Assembly: GCF_014333525.1 (NCBI RefSeq)
Contig: NZ_JACSCX010000001.1
Location: 248,001 to 312,000, forward strand
Direction of reading: 5' to 3'
DNA from: Hymenobacter puniceus
GTDB taxonomy: Bacteria > Bacteroidota > Bacteroidia > Cytophagales > Hymenobacteraceae
Length of the DNA stretch: 64,000 nt
Positions 1 through 9,669 of this stretch are shown one piece after another. The position numbers and the translations under genes are program-made. Positions within the stretch are counted from its first letter, which is position 1. Every line of letters begins with the position of its first letter. The notes beneath the pieces are model-generated. The model had not been told where the DNA came from. It ran no database searches and saw nothing but the letters and a program-made list of their open reading frames with translations.

Positions 1-1
1 C

Positions 2-2698
2 CAACAGTCGCGCCTGAATGACATCAACCCCAATGACATTGCCTCAGTACAGGTGCTGAAAGGAGCGGCGGCGGCAGCTTTATGGGGCTCCCGGGCTTCC
101 AATGGTGTTATCGTCATCACAACCAAGCGCGGCAGTACCGAAGCGGGCAAGCTTAGCGTCACGTATGGTGCTACGTATTCCATCGACCGGATTTCCTACA
201 AGCACGATCTGCAGGACGCGTACGGCCAGGGCAGCAATGGCAATGCCACCACCGTCAATACCGGGCAGATTGATGCCGGCTACACCTGGGGCGACAAAAT
301 TGCCAACCGCAGTGGCGCACCCGACGATGTGAACCGCAACTCGCCGAGCTACTTTGTAGCTCCTAATGGCAACGTGTATTATCCCATCACGCGCAAAAAC
401 AGCCGGGAAACCTATCTGCAGAAAAACTTTGACGGCGTTTTCAATACGGGCAGCTTTCTGGAAAACAACCTTAGTCTGAGCGCCGGCAACCGCGAAAGCA
501 ACATCTTCGTGAGCTTGTCGGATCTGAATCAGAAAGGCATTATCCGCTACAACTCCGACTACCGCCGTTCCACAGCCCGCATCAACGCCGAGAAACGCTT
601 CAATAAAGTGGTCCGTTTGGCTGGCACCTCCACCTACAGCCGCGTAACGTCCAACCGGATTCAGCAGGGCTCCAATACGTCTGGCCTGTACCTGGGTCTG
701 TTGCGTACGTCACCGGACTTCGATCAGTCGGATTACATCGGCACGTATTTCAGCCCGACAGAAGTAGGCGTTAACCGCCAACGCTCTTACCGCAACCAGA
801 TTGGGCAGCGGCAGAATCCGGGCTACAACAACGCCCTCTGGACCATCAAGGAGCAGAAAAACCCCAACGTAGTCGACCGGTTTATCGGCTCCTCCGAAAT
901 TGGCCTTGATCCACTGCCCTGGCTGAGCATCACGGCCCGCTTCGGCGCCGACTTCTACTCGGAAATCCGCCGGGACCTGTATCCAATCAACTCAGCTGAA
1001 AACGCCGGTTTAGGTTCTGCTACTGAGGAGAACTACACCGAAACCCAGCTAAACAGTGATGTATTCGCCCGGGCTTCGCATTCCTTCAGCGAAAAGCTGA
1101 GCGGCACGCTGCTGATAGGCACCAACTTCAACCAACGCACCGAGTACAATTACGGCGCCACCTATGGCCGCTTCATTCTGGATGTGCGCGACCTGAGCTT
1201 CTTCGGCAACGCGGCGCTGGCCAATGTTCAATCTTTCGACTCTGAATCGAAGCGACGTAACTCGGCGGCTTACAGCACCATCAACCTCGTGTACAACGAG
1301 CAACTGTTCCTGAATGCCAGCGGCCGCTTGGAGAATTCCTCTACGTTTGGCCCAGAAACCCGCAGCCTGTTCTTCTACCCTTCAGTTGATCTGGCCTGGC
1401 AGTTCTCTAAGCTACCCTTTCTCGCCGACAACTCTGTTCTTAGCTTCGGTAAACTCCGCGGCGCTTATGGCCGCGTAGGTTTGGAGCCGCCGTTGTATAT
1501 AGTACGCGACGTATATGTAGAAGCCAGCAGTGGCGACAGCTACGGTGTAATTGCCAACCCAGCTTCCTACGATGGTTCTTTTTCCCGTACATCGACGCGC
1601 CGCAACTCGCAACTGAAGCCTGAGCGTAAAGATGAGTTGGAAGGTGGTATTGATTTGCGTTTTCTGCAGGACCGTATTACACTGGGCGCGACTTACTACC
1701 GCAACCTCAATTCCGATGTTATCATCACGCGGCCTACGCCACCTTCTTCCGGCTACACCTCGGAATGGGCCAACGCCGCTCAGATTCGCAACAAAGGCAT
1801 CGAGGTTGATTTGAACGCCGATATTATAAAGACGGGTGATTTTACCTGGAACGTGGGTGGCAACTGGACCCGCAACCGCAATAAAGTGCTCAGCGTTTCG
1901 GGCGCTGAATCCCTGTTTCTGGCAGGCTTCGTGGGCACATCGGCTCGAGTAGTGGAAGGCTATCCGTTTAGCGCGTTATGGGGCGGCCGCTTCGACCGGG
2001 ATGATGCCGGTGGTATCCGAGTAGGTGATAATGGCTTCCCGATAGCCTCAGCCACAGAAGGTGTAATTGGTGACCCAAACCCCGATTGGCGCTCGGGCCT
2101 GAACACCACGCTGAGCTACAAAGGCCTGCGCCTCTACGCTCTCGTGGAAAGGCAGCAGGGCGGCGACATCTGGGCCGGTACAGAAAGCATCCTGCGTAAT
2201 TTCGGCGTATCCAAGTTCACGGATGTGGAAACTACGCTAACGGCAGAAGAGGCGCGCAGCACGCGCGTATTCAGCGGAGCTACTGCCGCGGCGTTCTACG
2301 CTAATACGCCCAGCACCAATGCAGATGGCTCCGTGACTTTCCGTGGCAGCATCGGCAACTTCGGTGCCGGGCCGGTTGCGCTCAATGAAACCTGGTACCG
2401 GGGCAACGGCGGTGGCTTCGGCAATATCAGTGAGCAGTTTATTCAGGATGCTACCTGGATGCGCCTGCGCGAGCTGACGCTAGGCTACACCCTGAACTCG
2501 GAAGGCTTCCGCAGCTTCACGAAGCTCAACAACATTGAGTTCACCTTAACTGGCCGCAATCTGGTACTGTGGACCAAGGAGTTCAAAGGTGTAGATCCGG
2601 AAACCAACCTAACTGGCCAGAGCGCCGGCCGGGGCCTGGAGTATTTCAACAACCCCGGCACCCGCTCGTTCCTCGTCAGCCTGCGCCTCACCTATTAG
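2..2698 (+). CDS. SusC/RagA-type TonB-dependent outer membrane receptor, 5'-truncated by window edge
   Basis: The frame is open from the first bases of the window, so the start, signal peptide and N-terminal CarboxypepD_reg-like domain lie upstream. What is visible starts at the end of the plug domain, with the typical SusC string DINPNDIASVQVLKG followed by ALWGSRASNGVIVITTKRG, and continues as about 850 residues of beta-barrel. The last residues (FLVSLRLTY) end in an aromatic amino acid, as expected for an outer membrane barrel. SusC proteins form the TonB-dependent channel below a SusD lid and import oligosaccharides, peptides or other large nutrients. The SusD-like gene starts 30 bases downstream, so the two probably form one transcript and one complex. 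The substrate cannot be told from the sequence. Confidence 0.93.
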   Translation, partial: QQSRLNDINPNDIASVQVLKGAAAAALWGSRASNGVIVITTKRGSTEAGKLSVTYGATYSIDRISYKHDLQDAYGQGSNGNATTVNTGQIDAGYTWGDKIANRSGAPDDVNRNSPSYFVAPNGNVYYPITRKNSRETYLQKNFDGVFNTGSFLENNLSLSAGNRESNIFVSLSDLNQKGIIRYNSDYRRSTARINAEKRFNKVVRLAGTSTYSRVTSNRIQQGSNTSGLYLGLLRTSPDFDQSDYIGTYFSPTEVGVNRQRSYRNQIGQRQNPGYNNALWTIKEQKNPNVVDRFIGSSEIGLDPLPWLSITARFGADFYSEIRRDLYPINSAENAGLGSATEENYTETQLNSDVFARASHSFSEKLSGTLLIGTNFNQRTEYNYGATYGRFILDVRDLSFFGNAALANVQSFDSESKRRNSAAYSTINLVYNEQLFLNASGRLENSSTFGPETRSLFFYPSVDLAWQFSKLPFLADNSVLSFGKLRGAYGRVGLEPPLYIVRDVYVEASSGDSYGVIANPASYDGSFSRTSTRRNSQLKPERKDELEGGIDLRFLQDRITLGATYYRNLNSDVIITRPTPPSSGYTSEWANAAQIRNKGIEVDLNADIIKTGDFTWNVGGNWTRNRNKVLSVSGAESLFLAGFVGTSARVVEGYPFSALWGGRFDRDDAGGIRVGDNGFPIASATEGVIGDPNPDWRSGLNTTLSYKGLRLYALVERQQGGDIWAGTESILRNFGVSKFTDVETTLTAEEARSTRVFSGATAAAFYANTPSTNADGSVTFRGSIGNFGAGPVALNETWYRGNGGGFGNISEQFIQDATWMRLRELTLGYTLNSEGFRSFTKLNNIEFTLTGRNLVLWTKEFKGVDPETNLTGQSAGRGLEYFNNPGTRSFLVSLRLTY

Positions 2699-2728
2699 TC
2701 ATTTGCTCTCCTTCTGCATTCCGTTCTC

Positions 2729-4111
2729 ATGAAAATAAAATTCAATTATACCGTTCTGCTGTTTCTAGGGCTACTATTGGGCTCTTGCCAGGACTTCGTA
2801 GATGATCTGGACGTTGATCCGAACCAGCCGCCATCAGCCGACGCCCAGAATATGCTACAAGGCATTGAGTTGGCCGATGCTGTTATTCATGAAGGCGAAG
2901 CCGCCCGCATCTCGGCCATGTGGACTGCCCAGTTCACCGGTGCCAACCAGCAGTACAACAGCATCAACCGCTACGACGTCACGGCCGGCAACTTCGACAA
3001 TATGTGGTCGACGATGTATGTAGATGTAGCCACGCAAAGCCGGATTGCGGCGGCCCGGGCATTACAAGAGCAGAATCCCCGCTTGTCAGGCATTCTGCAG
3101 GTTCTGGAAGCCCACACATTAGGCACAGCCACCAGCCTTTTTGGCGACATTCCTTTCAGCCAAGTAAACGACCGTATCAACTTCCCCAATCCGGTGTACG
3201 ACCCGCAGGTGCAGGTGTACGCGGTGTTGCAACAAGAACTAGATGAGGCCATTGCCAAAATCAATACGGCCGGTGGTGCTCCGCGCGACATTTTCTACCA
3301 GGGAAATGGGCCTAAGTGGGCCGCTGCGGCTTATACTCTCAAAGCACGCTACTACCTGCATACCAAGCAGTATGATTTGGCCCGCCAGGCAGCTCTTAAT
3401 GGCATAAGCTCGCCGGCCAACGACTGGATCATGCCGCACAAGGAATCGGACGGCGCCGAGAACTTCTACTACCAGTTCAATTCTGAGCGGGTTAGCTACC
3501 TGACTGGTACCGATTCGTATGTCGCCCGCTTACTGGATCCGGGTCGGCCAGGTGGCAACAACCGCAACAACAGCAAAACAGATGAGTCGGCGCGTTTCAG
3601 CTTTTTCTTTAACGCGTCATCTACACCTAATAATCCCAACGATTACCAGTTGCTGGCCAACTCCGGTTTCGCCGATCCAGCAGAGGATTTTCCACTTCTC
3701 ACGTATTCTGAAAACCAGCTGATACTAGCCGAAGCGTACGCTCGCACTGGCAACCTAACCAGTGCTCTCACCGCGCTGAACGCCCACCGTGCGGCACTGA
3801 CCTCTAAATATCCTGCTGGCCGCTACGATGCCTACACACTAGCCGATATCCCGGGTGGCGCTTCGCAAGCGAATATGATCAATGAGATTCTAACGGAGCG
3901 TTACGTGAGCTTTATTGGGCAGATTGAGCCTTTTAATGATTTGCGGCGCACTAACAATGCAATTGGTCTGCCGAACAAACGTCAGTTGCCGGGTGCACCT
4001 ACACCGGCCTTTCCTCAGCGGTTCCTATACTCTCAATCTGAGGTAAATTCCAACACCAACACCCCTAGGCCGCTACCAGACCTTTTCTCAAAGACTACGG
4101 TAAACCAATAG
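2729..4111 (+). CDS. SusD/RagB-family nutrient-binding outer membrane lipoprotein
   Basis: This 460-residue lipoprotein begins with a lipobox signal peptide (LLLGSC, Cys20), then helical TPR-like segments typical of SusD. The pattern (DFVDDLDVDPNQPP near the N-terminus, ILTERYVSFIGQIEPFNDLRR near the C-terminus) resembles the SusD-like_2 branch more than classical SusD. In this family the lipoprotein caps the SusC barrel on the cell surface and binds the ligand first. It lies 30 bases after the truncated susC and is followed by a strong terminator, so the pair forms a complete transcription unit. The exact ligand is unknown. Confidence 0.9.
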   Translation: MKIKFNYTVLLFLGLLLGSCQDFVDDLDVDPNQPPSADAQNMLQGIELADAVIHEGEAARISAMWTAQFTGANQQYNSINRYDVTAGNFDNMWSTMYVDVATQSRIAAARALQEQNPRLSGILQVLEAHTLGTATSLFGDIPFSQVNDRINFPNPVYDPQVQVYAVLQQELDEAIAKINTAGGAPRDIFYQGNGPKWAAAAYTLKARYYLHTKQYDLARQAALNGISSPANDWIMPHKESDGAENFYYQFNSERVSYLTGTDSYVARLLDPGRPGGNNRNNSKTDESARFSFFFNASSTPNNPNDYQLLANSGFADPAEDFPLLTYSENQLILAEAYARTGNLTSALTALNAHRAALTSKYPAGRYDAYTLADIPGGASQANMINEILTERYVSFIGQIEPFNDLRRTNNAIGLPNKRQLPGAPTPAFPQRFLYSQSEVNSNTNTPRPLPDLFSKTTVNQ

Positions 4112-4167
4112 CACTTACACTTTGCAATTCAGATATACGAACCAATAGATTTGCTTGTATCTCATTT

Positions 4168-4198
4168 AAGAGTTCTGCTCAGATTGAGCAGAACTCTT
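4168..4198 (+). terminator. Rho-independent terminator after the first susCD pair
   Basis: A perfect 13-base-pair stem (arms 4168-4180 and 4186-4198, AAGAGTTCTGCTC and its complement) with a 5-base loop is followed by TTATTTTTAT. It stands 57 bases after the SusD stop codon. Confidence 0.9.
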
Positions 4199-4440
4199 TT
4201 ATTTTTATATATAGCCTTCCCTGTAACAGAAATAAAGATTGTAGAAATCTATTTAATCTACTTCTAATGTGTGTTTTATCATAGTATACAACGACTGATG
4301 CGCATCAAGACCCCTTACTTTATATAAAAATAATCCTAACAACTATTATAGCTATAGTTCAAATAATTTTTTTTGATTGCAAATGTTGCCGCATCCATTG
4401 CCTGCCTTATGCTGGCCACCCAGCGAATATTCTCTCTTTA

Positions 4441-4471
4441 TTTTGGAATTGATAATCCAGTTGTAAATTCG
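4441..4471 (+). promoter_or_regulatory. Bacteroidota-type promoter of the second susC
   Basis: The stretch holds a -33-like TTTTGG (4441-4446) and a -7 element TAAATTCG (4464-4471, 7 of 8 to TAnnTTTG) with about 18 bases between. The same arrangement, with nearly identical spacer bases (AATTGAtAATCCaGTTG), occurs before the third susC at 9555-9585, which supports function. The wider gap 4112-4559 (448 bases) is AT-rich. Apart from this promoter and the terminator at 4168, nothing recognisable was seen in it. Confidence 0.72.
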
Positions 4472-4559
4472 GACTTCGGAGGTTGGCTTGTAAGCGGCTT
4501 TTAAACCGTTGGATTTCCCTCGATAGCACATTTTCACTTTTTTCCCTTACTCACTCCTC

Positions 4560-7500
4560 ATGCAAAAAACCTTACTCGTGGGCACTTTGCTCATGGCCTC
4601 CGCTTTTCAGGAGGTAGCGGCTCAGAACCGAAGCCTGTCCGGTCGGGTAACCGACCGCCAGACCGGTGAAGGATTACCCGGTGTGACAGTGTTGATAAAG
4701 GGCACCACTAATGGTGTTTCAACCAATTCTGATGGCAGCTATACATTGAGCAATGTGCCCGCTACAGGTGGCACACTTGTTATCAGTTCAGTTGGCTATG
4801 TTGGTATCGAGCGGGCAATTGGTACAGACAATGCCCTCAACATTGCGCTTGCGCCAGATACCAAACAGCTCAGCGAAGTAGTTGTGACAGGTTACGGCAC
4901 CCAGGAGCGTCGTGACGTAACCGGTTCTATTGTATCGGTTAAAGGCGAATCCATTGCTCAGCTGGCAACTCCAAGTTTTGATCAGCAATTAGCTGGCCGT
5001 GCTGCTGGTGTTCAAGTCACTACCCCTTCGGGAATTCTGGGGCAGGCACCTCGGATTCGTATTCGAGGCACCAACTCTATTTCTTCTGCTGGTGATCCGC
5101 TTATTGTACTCGATGGAGTACCGGTAGTAACAGGAAACCAAAGTGGTGTTACACCCAACAATCCTTTGGGTGATATCAACCCAAATGATATCGAGTCGTA
5201 CGAAATCCTAAAGGATGGATCGGCAACAGCTATCTACGGTTCGCGAGCAGCTAACGGTGTCATTCTGATTACAACCAAAAAAGGTCGCCTAGGCAAAGCC
5301 AAGGTTACGTATGATACGTGGTTGGGTGTGGCAGAAACACTGAAGCGGTACGAGGTCCTGAACGCCGATCAGTTTATTGAGATTTCCAACGAAAAGTATC
5401 GTAATTCGGTAGGTGAAGCCGCTTACACACCAATTGCAGCCCCCTACGAGAATAACGTAAGCACCGATTGGCAGGATCTGATATTCCGGTCCGGTTTCCA
5501 GCAGAACCATTCGGTTTCTGTTTCAGGGGCTACAGAGAAGACCAACTATTTCTTTTCCGGCGGTTATACCAACCAGGAAGGTGTGATTGTTGCCAACTCG
5601 CTGAAACGGGCTAACTTCCGTGCTAACCTCGATCAGGAAGTAGCAAAATGGTTGCGTGTTGGCGTGAACATGGGCTTGACTCGCACCGAGAACCTTGGTC
5701 TCAACACCAGTCGGAACGGCCTGTCGGGCAACGTGACCAACGCGCTGTCGCTATATCCCAACGTACCGGCTCGTAACCCCGACGGCACACCCTTCATCAG
5801 TACGGTCAATCCAGCCGTACTCGGCCAAGGCAACAACGCCGCCACTATCGACTTTAACTACACCAATATTCTCTTCCCGTTAGAGAACAATCGGTATGAG
5901 GCTACCAACTACCGCATTCTGGGCAATGTCTATGCGGAAGTAGAACCAATAGCAGGCCTGCGTTTGCGCACGCAGTACGGCACCGACTTTTTCCTCAACG
6001 AAGACTTTCAATACTTGGATCCTCGCCACGGTGACGGTCGTGGATCGAATGGCTTAGTATATCAGCAGTACCTTCCTACGTTCCGCTTTAACTGGCAAAA
6101 TACGGTTGCCTACAACAGAACTTTGGCGGATGTTCATAAGATTGGATTTGTCGGTGGCGTAGAATACCAGAAAACCACCGCGCAATCGTTCTTTGCACAG
6201 GCCACTGGTCTTTCAGACCGTTACTTTGGTCCGAACAACATCATTTCCGGCACCTTCGTGACGCCCAACGTGGGAGGCGGTTTCGCAGAAGAAGGGTTTG
6301 ACTCCTATTTCGGCCGCATAAACTACTCGCTAAAAGACCGGTATCTGGTGAGCTTAACGGCTCGTAATGATGCTATTTCACGGCTGCCGTCGGCTAATCG
6401 TCGGGGCTGGTTCCCAGGTGGCTCTATTGGCTGGCGTATTTCCGAGGAATCGTTCCTGCGCGAGTCCTCTATTCGGACTGTACTGTCTGACCTGAAAGTT
6501 CGGGCCAGTTATGCTGTGGTAGGTAATACAGGCATCGGAAGCAGTTTCTTCCCTTATGCCAGTCTGTTTGGCCCCGGCAAGTATGGCTCGCAGAATGGCA
6601 TTGCCTACAACCGCAACGGTCAATTCGGCAACCAGAACCTGAAGTGGGAATCGTCTACCAAACAAGACGTAGGTCTGGATATGGGGTTCTTGGATGGCCG
6701 GTTCTCGTTATCGGCTGACTACTACCGCAATGATATCGACGACCTTGTGTTGTTTGTCAGAGTACCTCTCTCATTAGGTGTTCCTGGTAACGGCTACAAT
6801 GCCAACATCGGTGAGATGCGTAACGAGGGATTTGAATTCAACTTCACTTCTCAAAATATAAACCGGGAAGATTTTACGTGGGCAACCAACATAAACTTCT
6901 CTACTAATAAGAACCGGGTACTGGCGCTCAACAACAACGAAGACATTCTCAACACCTACAATATCACCCGGGTCGGTGAAGCCATTGGCTCGATCTACGG
7001 ATACGATTATGTGGGCGTGAATTCTTCGTTCGGCTATCCGATCTACCGTAAAGGTGACGGATCCTTGGTGCAGGCAAACGTTGATAATAATACCTATTAT
7101 CCTTATGACCCAAGCAACCCAGGCGCAACCCTCGGCCCAGCTACCGGTACTACTCCGGCAGGTCAAGTAGCGCGTACGACGCCGTTGCAAGCTGACCGCG
7201 ACCGTAAGATTCTTGGCAACTCTAACCCCACTTGGTTTGGTGGTATCGACAACAACTTCACGTTCAAAGGCTTCGACCTGAATATCTTTGCTCGCTTCTC
7301 TGGTGGCAACAAGATCATGAACGTGTCGCGTCAGCAGTTGCTACGCATGGATTTCGTAAACAACGGCACCGAAATCCTGAACCGCTGGACACCTACCAAT
7401 ACCAATACTGACGTACCGAAACTGGTATTCCGCAATTCCGACTTCATTAACCTCAACAACTCGTCGGTATCACGCTTTGTGGAAGATGGTGACTTCTTCC

Positions 7501-7733
7501 GCTTGCAGAACATCACCCTCGGCTATACTTTGCCTAAAAACATCGGGCCATTCAAATCGTTGAGCCGCCTTCGGATCTACGGCCAAGTACAGAACGTGTT
7601 TACGTTAACTGACTATACCGGTCTTGACCCAGAAGTTAACTCCAATGGTGAAACCAACCAACAGTTTGGTGTTGACTTCAATAGCAATCCGCAGCAGCGG
7701 GTATTCACCGGTGGTCTCAACCTAGCTTTCTAA
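4560..7733 (+). CDS. SusC/RagA-type TonB-dependent outer membrane receptor (second pair)
   Basis: The complete protein has 1057 residues. A signal peptide is cleaved near AA|Q22, then come a CarboxypepD_reg-like domain (about 25-100, SLSGRVTDRQTGEGLPGVTV), a TonB-box-like segment (SEVVVTGYGTQ, about 104-115), a plug domain ending in DINPNDIESYEILKDGSATA and ITTKKGR near 240, and a long beta-barrel ending in Phe (GGLNLAF). It imports a large nutrient across the outer membrane using TonB energy. The SusD partner starts 11 bases later. The first 83 coding bases differ at one position from those of the third susC, while the barrels are clearly divergent. This indicates duplication or gene conversion at the 5' end. 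Confidence 0.96.
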   Translation: MQKTLLVGTLLMASAFQEVAAQNRSLSGRVTDRQTGEGLPGVTVLIKGTTNGVSTNSDGSYTLSNVPATGGTLVISSVGYVGIERAIGTDNALNIALAPDTKQLSEVVVTGYGTQERRDVTGSIVSVKGESIAQLATPSFDQQLAGRAAGVQVTTPSGILGQAPRIRIRGTNSISSAGDPLIVLDGVPVVTGNQSGVTPNNPLGDINPNDIESYEILKDGSATAIYGSRAANGVILITTKKGRLGKAKVTYDTWLGVAETLKRYEVLNADQFIEISNEKYRNSVGEAAYTPIAAPYENNVSTDWQDLIFRSGFQQNHSVSVSGATEKTNYFFSGGYTNQEGVIVANSLKRANFRANLDQEVAKWLRVGVNMGLTRTENLGLNTSRNGLSGNVTNALSLYPNVPARNPDGTPFISTVNPAVLGQGNNAATIDFNYTNILFPLENNRYEATNYRILGNVYAEVEPIAGLRLRTQYGTDFFLNEDFQYLDPRHGDGRGSNGLVYQQYLPTFRFNWQNTVAYNRTLADVHKIGFVGGVEYQKTTAQSFFAQATGLSDRYFGPNNIISGTFVTPNVGGGFAEEGFDSYFGRINYSLKDRYLVSLTARNDAISRLPSANRRGWFPGGSIGWRISEESFLRESSIRTVLSDLKVRASYAVVGNTGIGSSFFPYASLFGPGKYGSQNGIAYNRNGQFGNQNLKWESSTKQDVGLDMGFLDGRFSLSADYYRNDIDDLVLFVRVPLSLGVPGNGYNANIGEMRNEGFEFNFTSQNINREDFTWATNINFSTNKNRVLALNNNEDILNTYNITRVGEAIGSIYGYDYVGVNSSFGYPIYRKGDGSLVQANVDNNTYYPYDPSNPGATLGPATGTTPAGQVARTTPLQADRDRKILGNSNPTWFGGIDNNFTFKGFDLNIFARFSGGNKIMNVSRQQLLRMDFVNNGTEILNRWTPTNTNTDVPKLVFRNSDFINLNNSSVSRFVEDGDFFRLQNITLGYTLPKNIGPFKSLSRLRIYGQVQNVFTLTDYTGLDPEVNSNGETNQQFGVDFNSNPQQRVFTGGLNLAF

Positions 7734-7744
7734 CTCACTTCAGA

Positions 7745-9400
7745 ATGACTACTAAATTCTTTGCATTTGCCCCACGGGCAGTGCGTTTGTTAGCCCTAAC
7801 AACTTTCTTGTCGGTAGGACTAGGTGCTTGCGATGTTACTGATTTGCAACCGCAGGACTCCTTAGCCGAAGAGTTAGCTTTCGAAGATGCCGCAAAAGCC
7901 AATATTTCAGTGGCTGGTATGTACGATGCTGCACAATCGGGCTTCTACGATCCGTTGAACGGTACTGCTATTGCTGTACGTGGATACCCATTTGGAGCAG
8001 CTGCTAATGAGTTAGGAGATATGCGTGGCGAAGACGTCACGGATTTGGCTGGCTTTTTTGGTATTGTCTACAACAATACCATCACCCCCTCTAGTCCTAA
8101 CGTAGTGAATATGTGGTCGACGCTGTACGCGCTGATCAACCAAGCAAACGTGGTTATTGAAGGAGTACGTGGTGCCGGTACGCGTGGCACCCTGACTTCT
8201 GTAGACGCGTTAGCTTTCGAAGGAGAAGGCCGCTTTCTTCGGGCATTAGCCTACCATGAACTGCTACTAAATTTCGCTCGGCCCTTCGCGGACGGCAACG
8301 GCAGTCAATTAGGTGTCCCGTACCGTGACTTCGCTATCAATACGGCAGCAAAAGTAGACCAGGCACGCACGCAGGGTCGTAACACGGTGGCGGAGATATA
8401 CACTAAAATGATTGAAGACTTGGATTTCGCTGAAACCAATCTTCCTGTTACCCGTGCTGGCAACCTACGAGTAACGCGTGCTACGCGTGCTGCAGCCATT
8501 GCGCTCAAGCAGCGCCTCTACCTGCACCAAGGCAACTGGGCTGCTGCGGTACGTGAAGGCAATAAGCTTATTTCTGCTAATGCTCCCTTTACTAGCGCAA
8601 TCGGTGGATATTCGCTGAATGCGACCCCTGCTGGTGCCTTTCCTGGTGGGACTACTGTTACCAATGAGAATGTATTCTCCATTGAAAATAGCGCAGACGA
8701 CAACCCAGGGGTAAACGGTGCCTTGCCATCTATGTTTGGCTCACCAAACACGACGGCACAGAATCCGGCAGGTATTCAAGGTCGTGGCCTGATTGCTGTC
8801 AGCCCTAATCTGTTCAATTTGTCTGCTTGGTCCTGTTCTGATCTACGTCGCACACAGTTGCTACAGCCCACTGCCACGCGGTACTTCACTTTCAAATACA
8901 AGGATGCAGCAAACAACACTGACTTTGCTCCCATCATTCGGTACGCTGAAGTACTGCTAAACCAAGCAGAAGCAGAAGCACGCCAAAACAATTCTGCCCG
9001 CGCATTAGTCCTACTGAATGCTGTACGCAACCGTGCTGTAACTACAGCAAGCGAGCAATACACGGCTGCCAACAATAATGTGCCAGTTGGCAATGAGTTG
9101 ACGCGTGCGATACTCAATGAACGCCGCATTGAATTCGTAGCAGAGGGCTTCCGTTGGGATGATATACACCGACTGGCTGTAGATCCAGTATTTACAACTA
9201 ACGGTATTCCGCGTAAGCTGAGCGCTGCACAAACAGTAATTGCCAACTACCGCTGCCCTACTCCAACAAATCCCGCCCCGTCACTTACGGGCACCGTTGC
9301 CCCAATTCCGTACAGTGACTTCCGTTTTCTGTGGCCTATTCCGTCCATTGAAATAGCCAACAATCCTACGTTGGCTGCACAGCAAAATCCTGGTTATTAG
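7745..9400 (+). CDS. SusD/RagB-family outer membrane lipoprotein (second pair)
   Basis: The 551-residue protein carries a lipobox (LSVGLGAC, Cys29) after a slightly long signal peptide. The SusD pattern is clear: N-terminal TPR-like helices with an aromatic-rich segment (FLRALAYHELLLNFARPFAD) and the C-terminal signature of RagB/SusD proteins (AILNERRIEFVAEGFRWDDI, then IPSIEIANNPTLAAQQNPGY). It is the surface lid that binds the ligand for the SusC barrel encoded 11 bases upstream. A very strong hairpin follows it. The ligand is unknown. No glycoside hydrolase, peptidase or sulfatase lies next to the pair. Confidence 0.95.
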   Translation: MTTKFFAFAPRAVRLLALTTFLSVGLGACDVTDLQPQDSLAEELAFEDAAKANISVAGMYDAAQSGFYDPLNGTAIAVRGYPFGAAANELGDMRGEDVTDLAGFFGIVYNNTITPSSPNVVNMWSTLYALINQANVVIEGVRGAGTRGTLTSVDALAFEGEGRFLRALAYHELLLNFARPFADGNGSQLGVPYRDFAINTAAKVDQARTQGRNTVAEIYTKMIEDLDFAETNLPVTRAGNLRVTRATRAAAIALKQRLYLHQGNWAAAVREGNKLISANAPFTSAIGGYSLNATPAGAFPGGTTVTNENVFSIENSADDNPGVNGALPSMFGSPNTTAQNPAGIQGRGLIAVSPNLFNLSAWSCSDLRRTQLLQPTATRYFTFKYKDAANNTDFAPIIRYAEVLLNQAEAEARQNNSARALVLLNAVRNRAVTTASEQYTAANNNVPVGNELTRAILNERRIEFVAEGFRWDDIHRLAVDPVFTTNGIPRKLSAAQTVIANYRCPTPTNPAPSLTGTVAPIPYSDFRFLWPIPSIEIANNPTLAAQQNPGY

Positions 9401-9421
9401 GATTGTTAGCAACGTCTAATA

Positions 9422-9485
9422 ACAATAGGCAGAAAAAGACCGGCCCGGACTAAAAAGTCCGGGCCGGTCTTTTTCTGCCTATTGT
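9422..9485. terminator. Exceptionally long perfect hairpin terminator
   Basis: A perfect 30-base-pair inverted repeat (arms 9422-9451 and 9456-9485) is closed by an AAAA loop. Each arm carries an A/T tract next to a GC core (GACCGGCCCGGACT), so it can end transcription from either strand. It lies 21 bases after the SusD stop codon. Confidence 0.9.
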
Positions 9486-9554
9486 GAATTCATAGTAGTC
9501 TGTCAGCAAGGTGTATATAGAAGGCAAAAAACTGCTATTCGTTTTGAATGTTCG

Positions 9555-9585
9555 TTTTGGAATTGACAATCCTGTTGTAAATTGG
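9555..9585 (+). promoter_or_regulatory. Bacteroidota-type promoter of the third susC
   Basis: TTTTGG (9555-9560) and TAAATTGG (9578-9585) repeat the promoter layout found before the second susC at 4441-4471. Only a few bases of the spacer differ. The start codon follows 84 bases downstream, again as in the upstream copy. Confidence 0.72.
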
Positions 9586-9669
9586 AAGTTCAAATAGCAG
9601 GAATACAATTATCTTGCTGCTCTGTTGGCTTCTTTTCAAAACTAAGTTCTTTTCTTACCCACACTCCTC

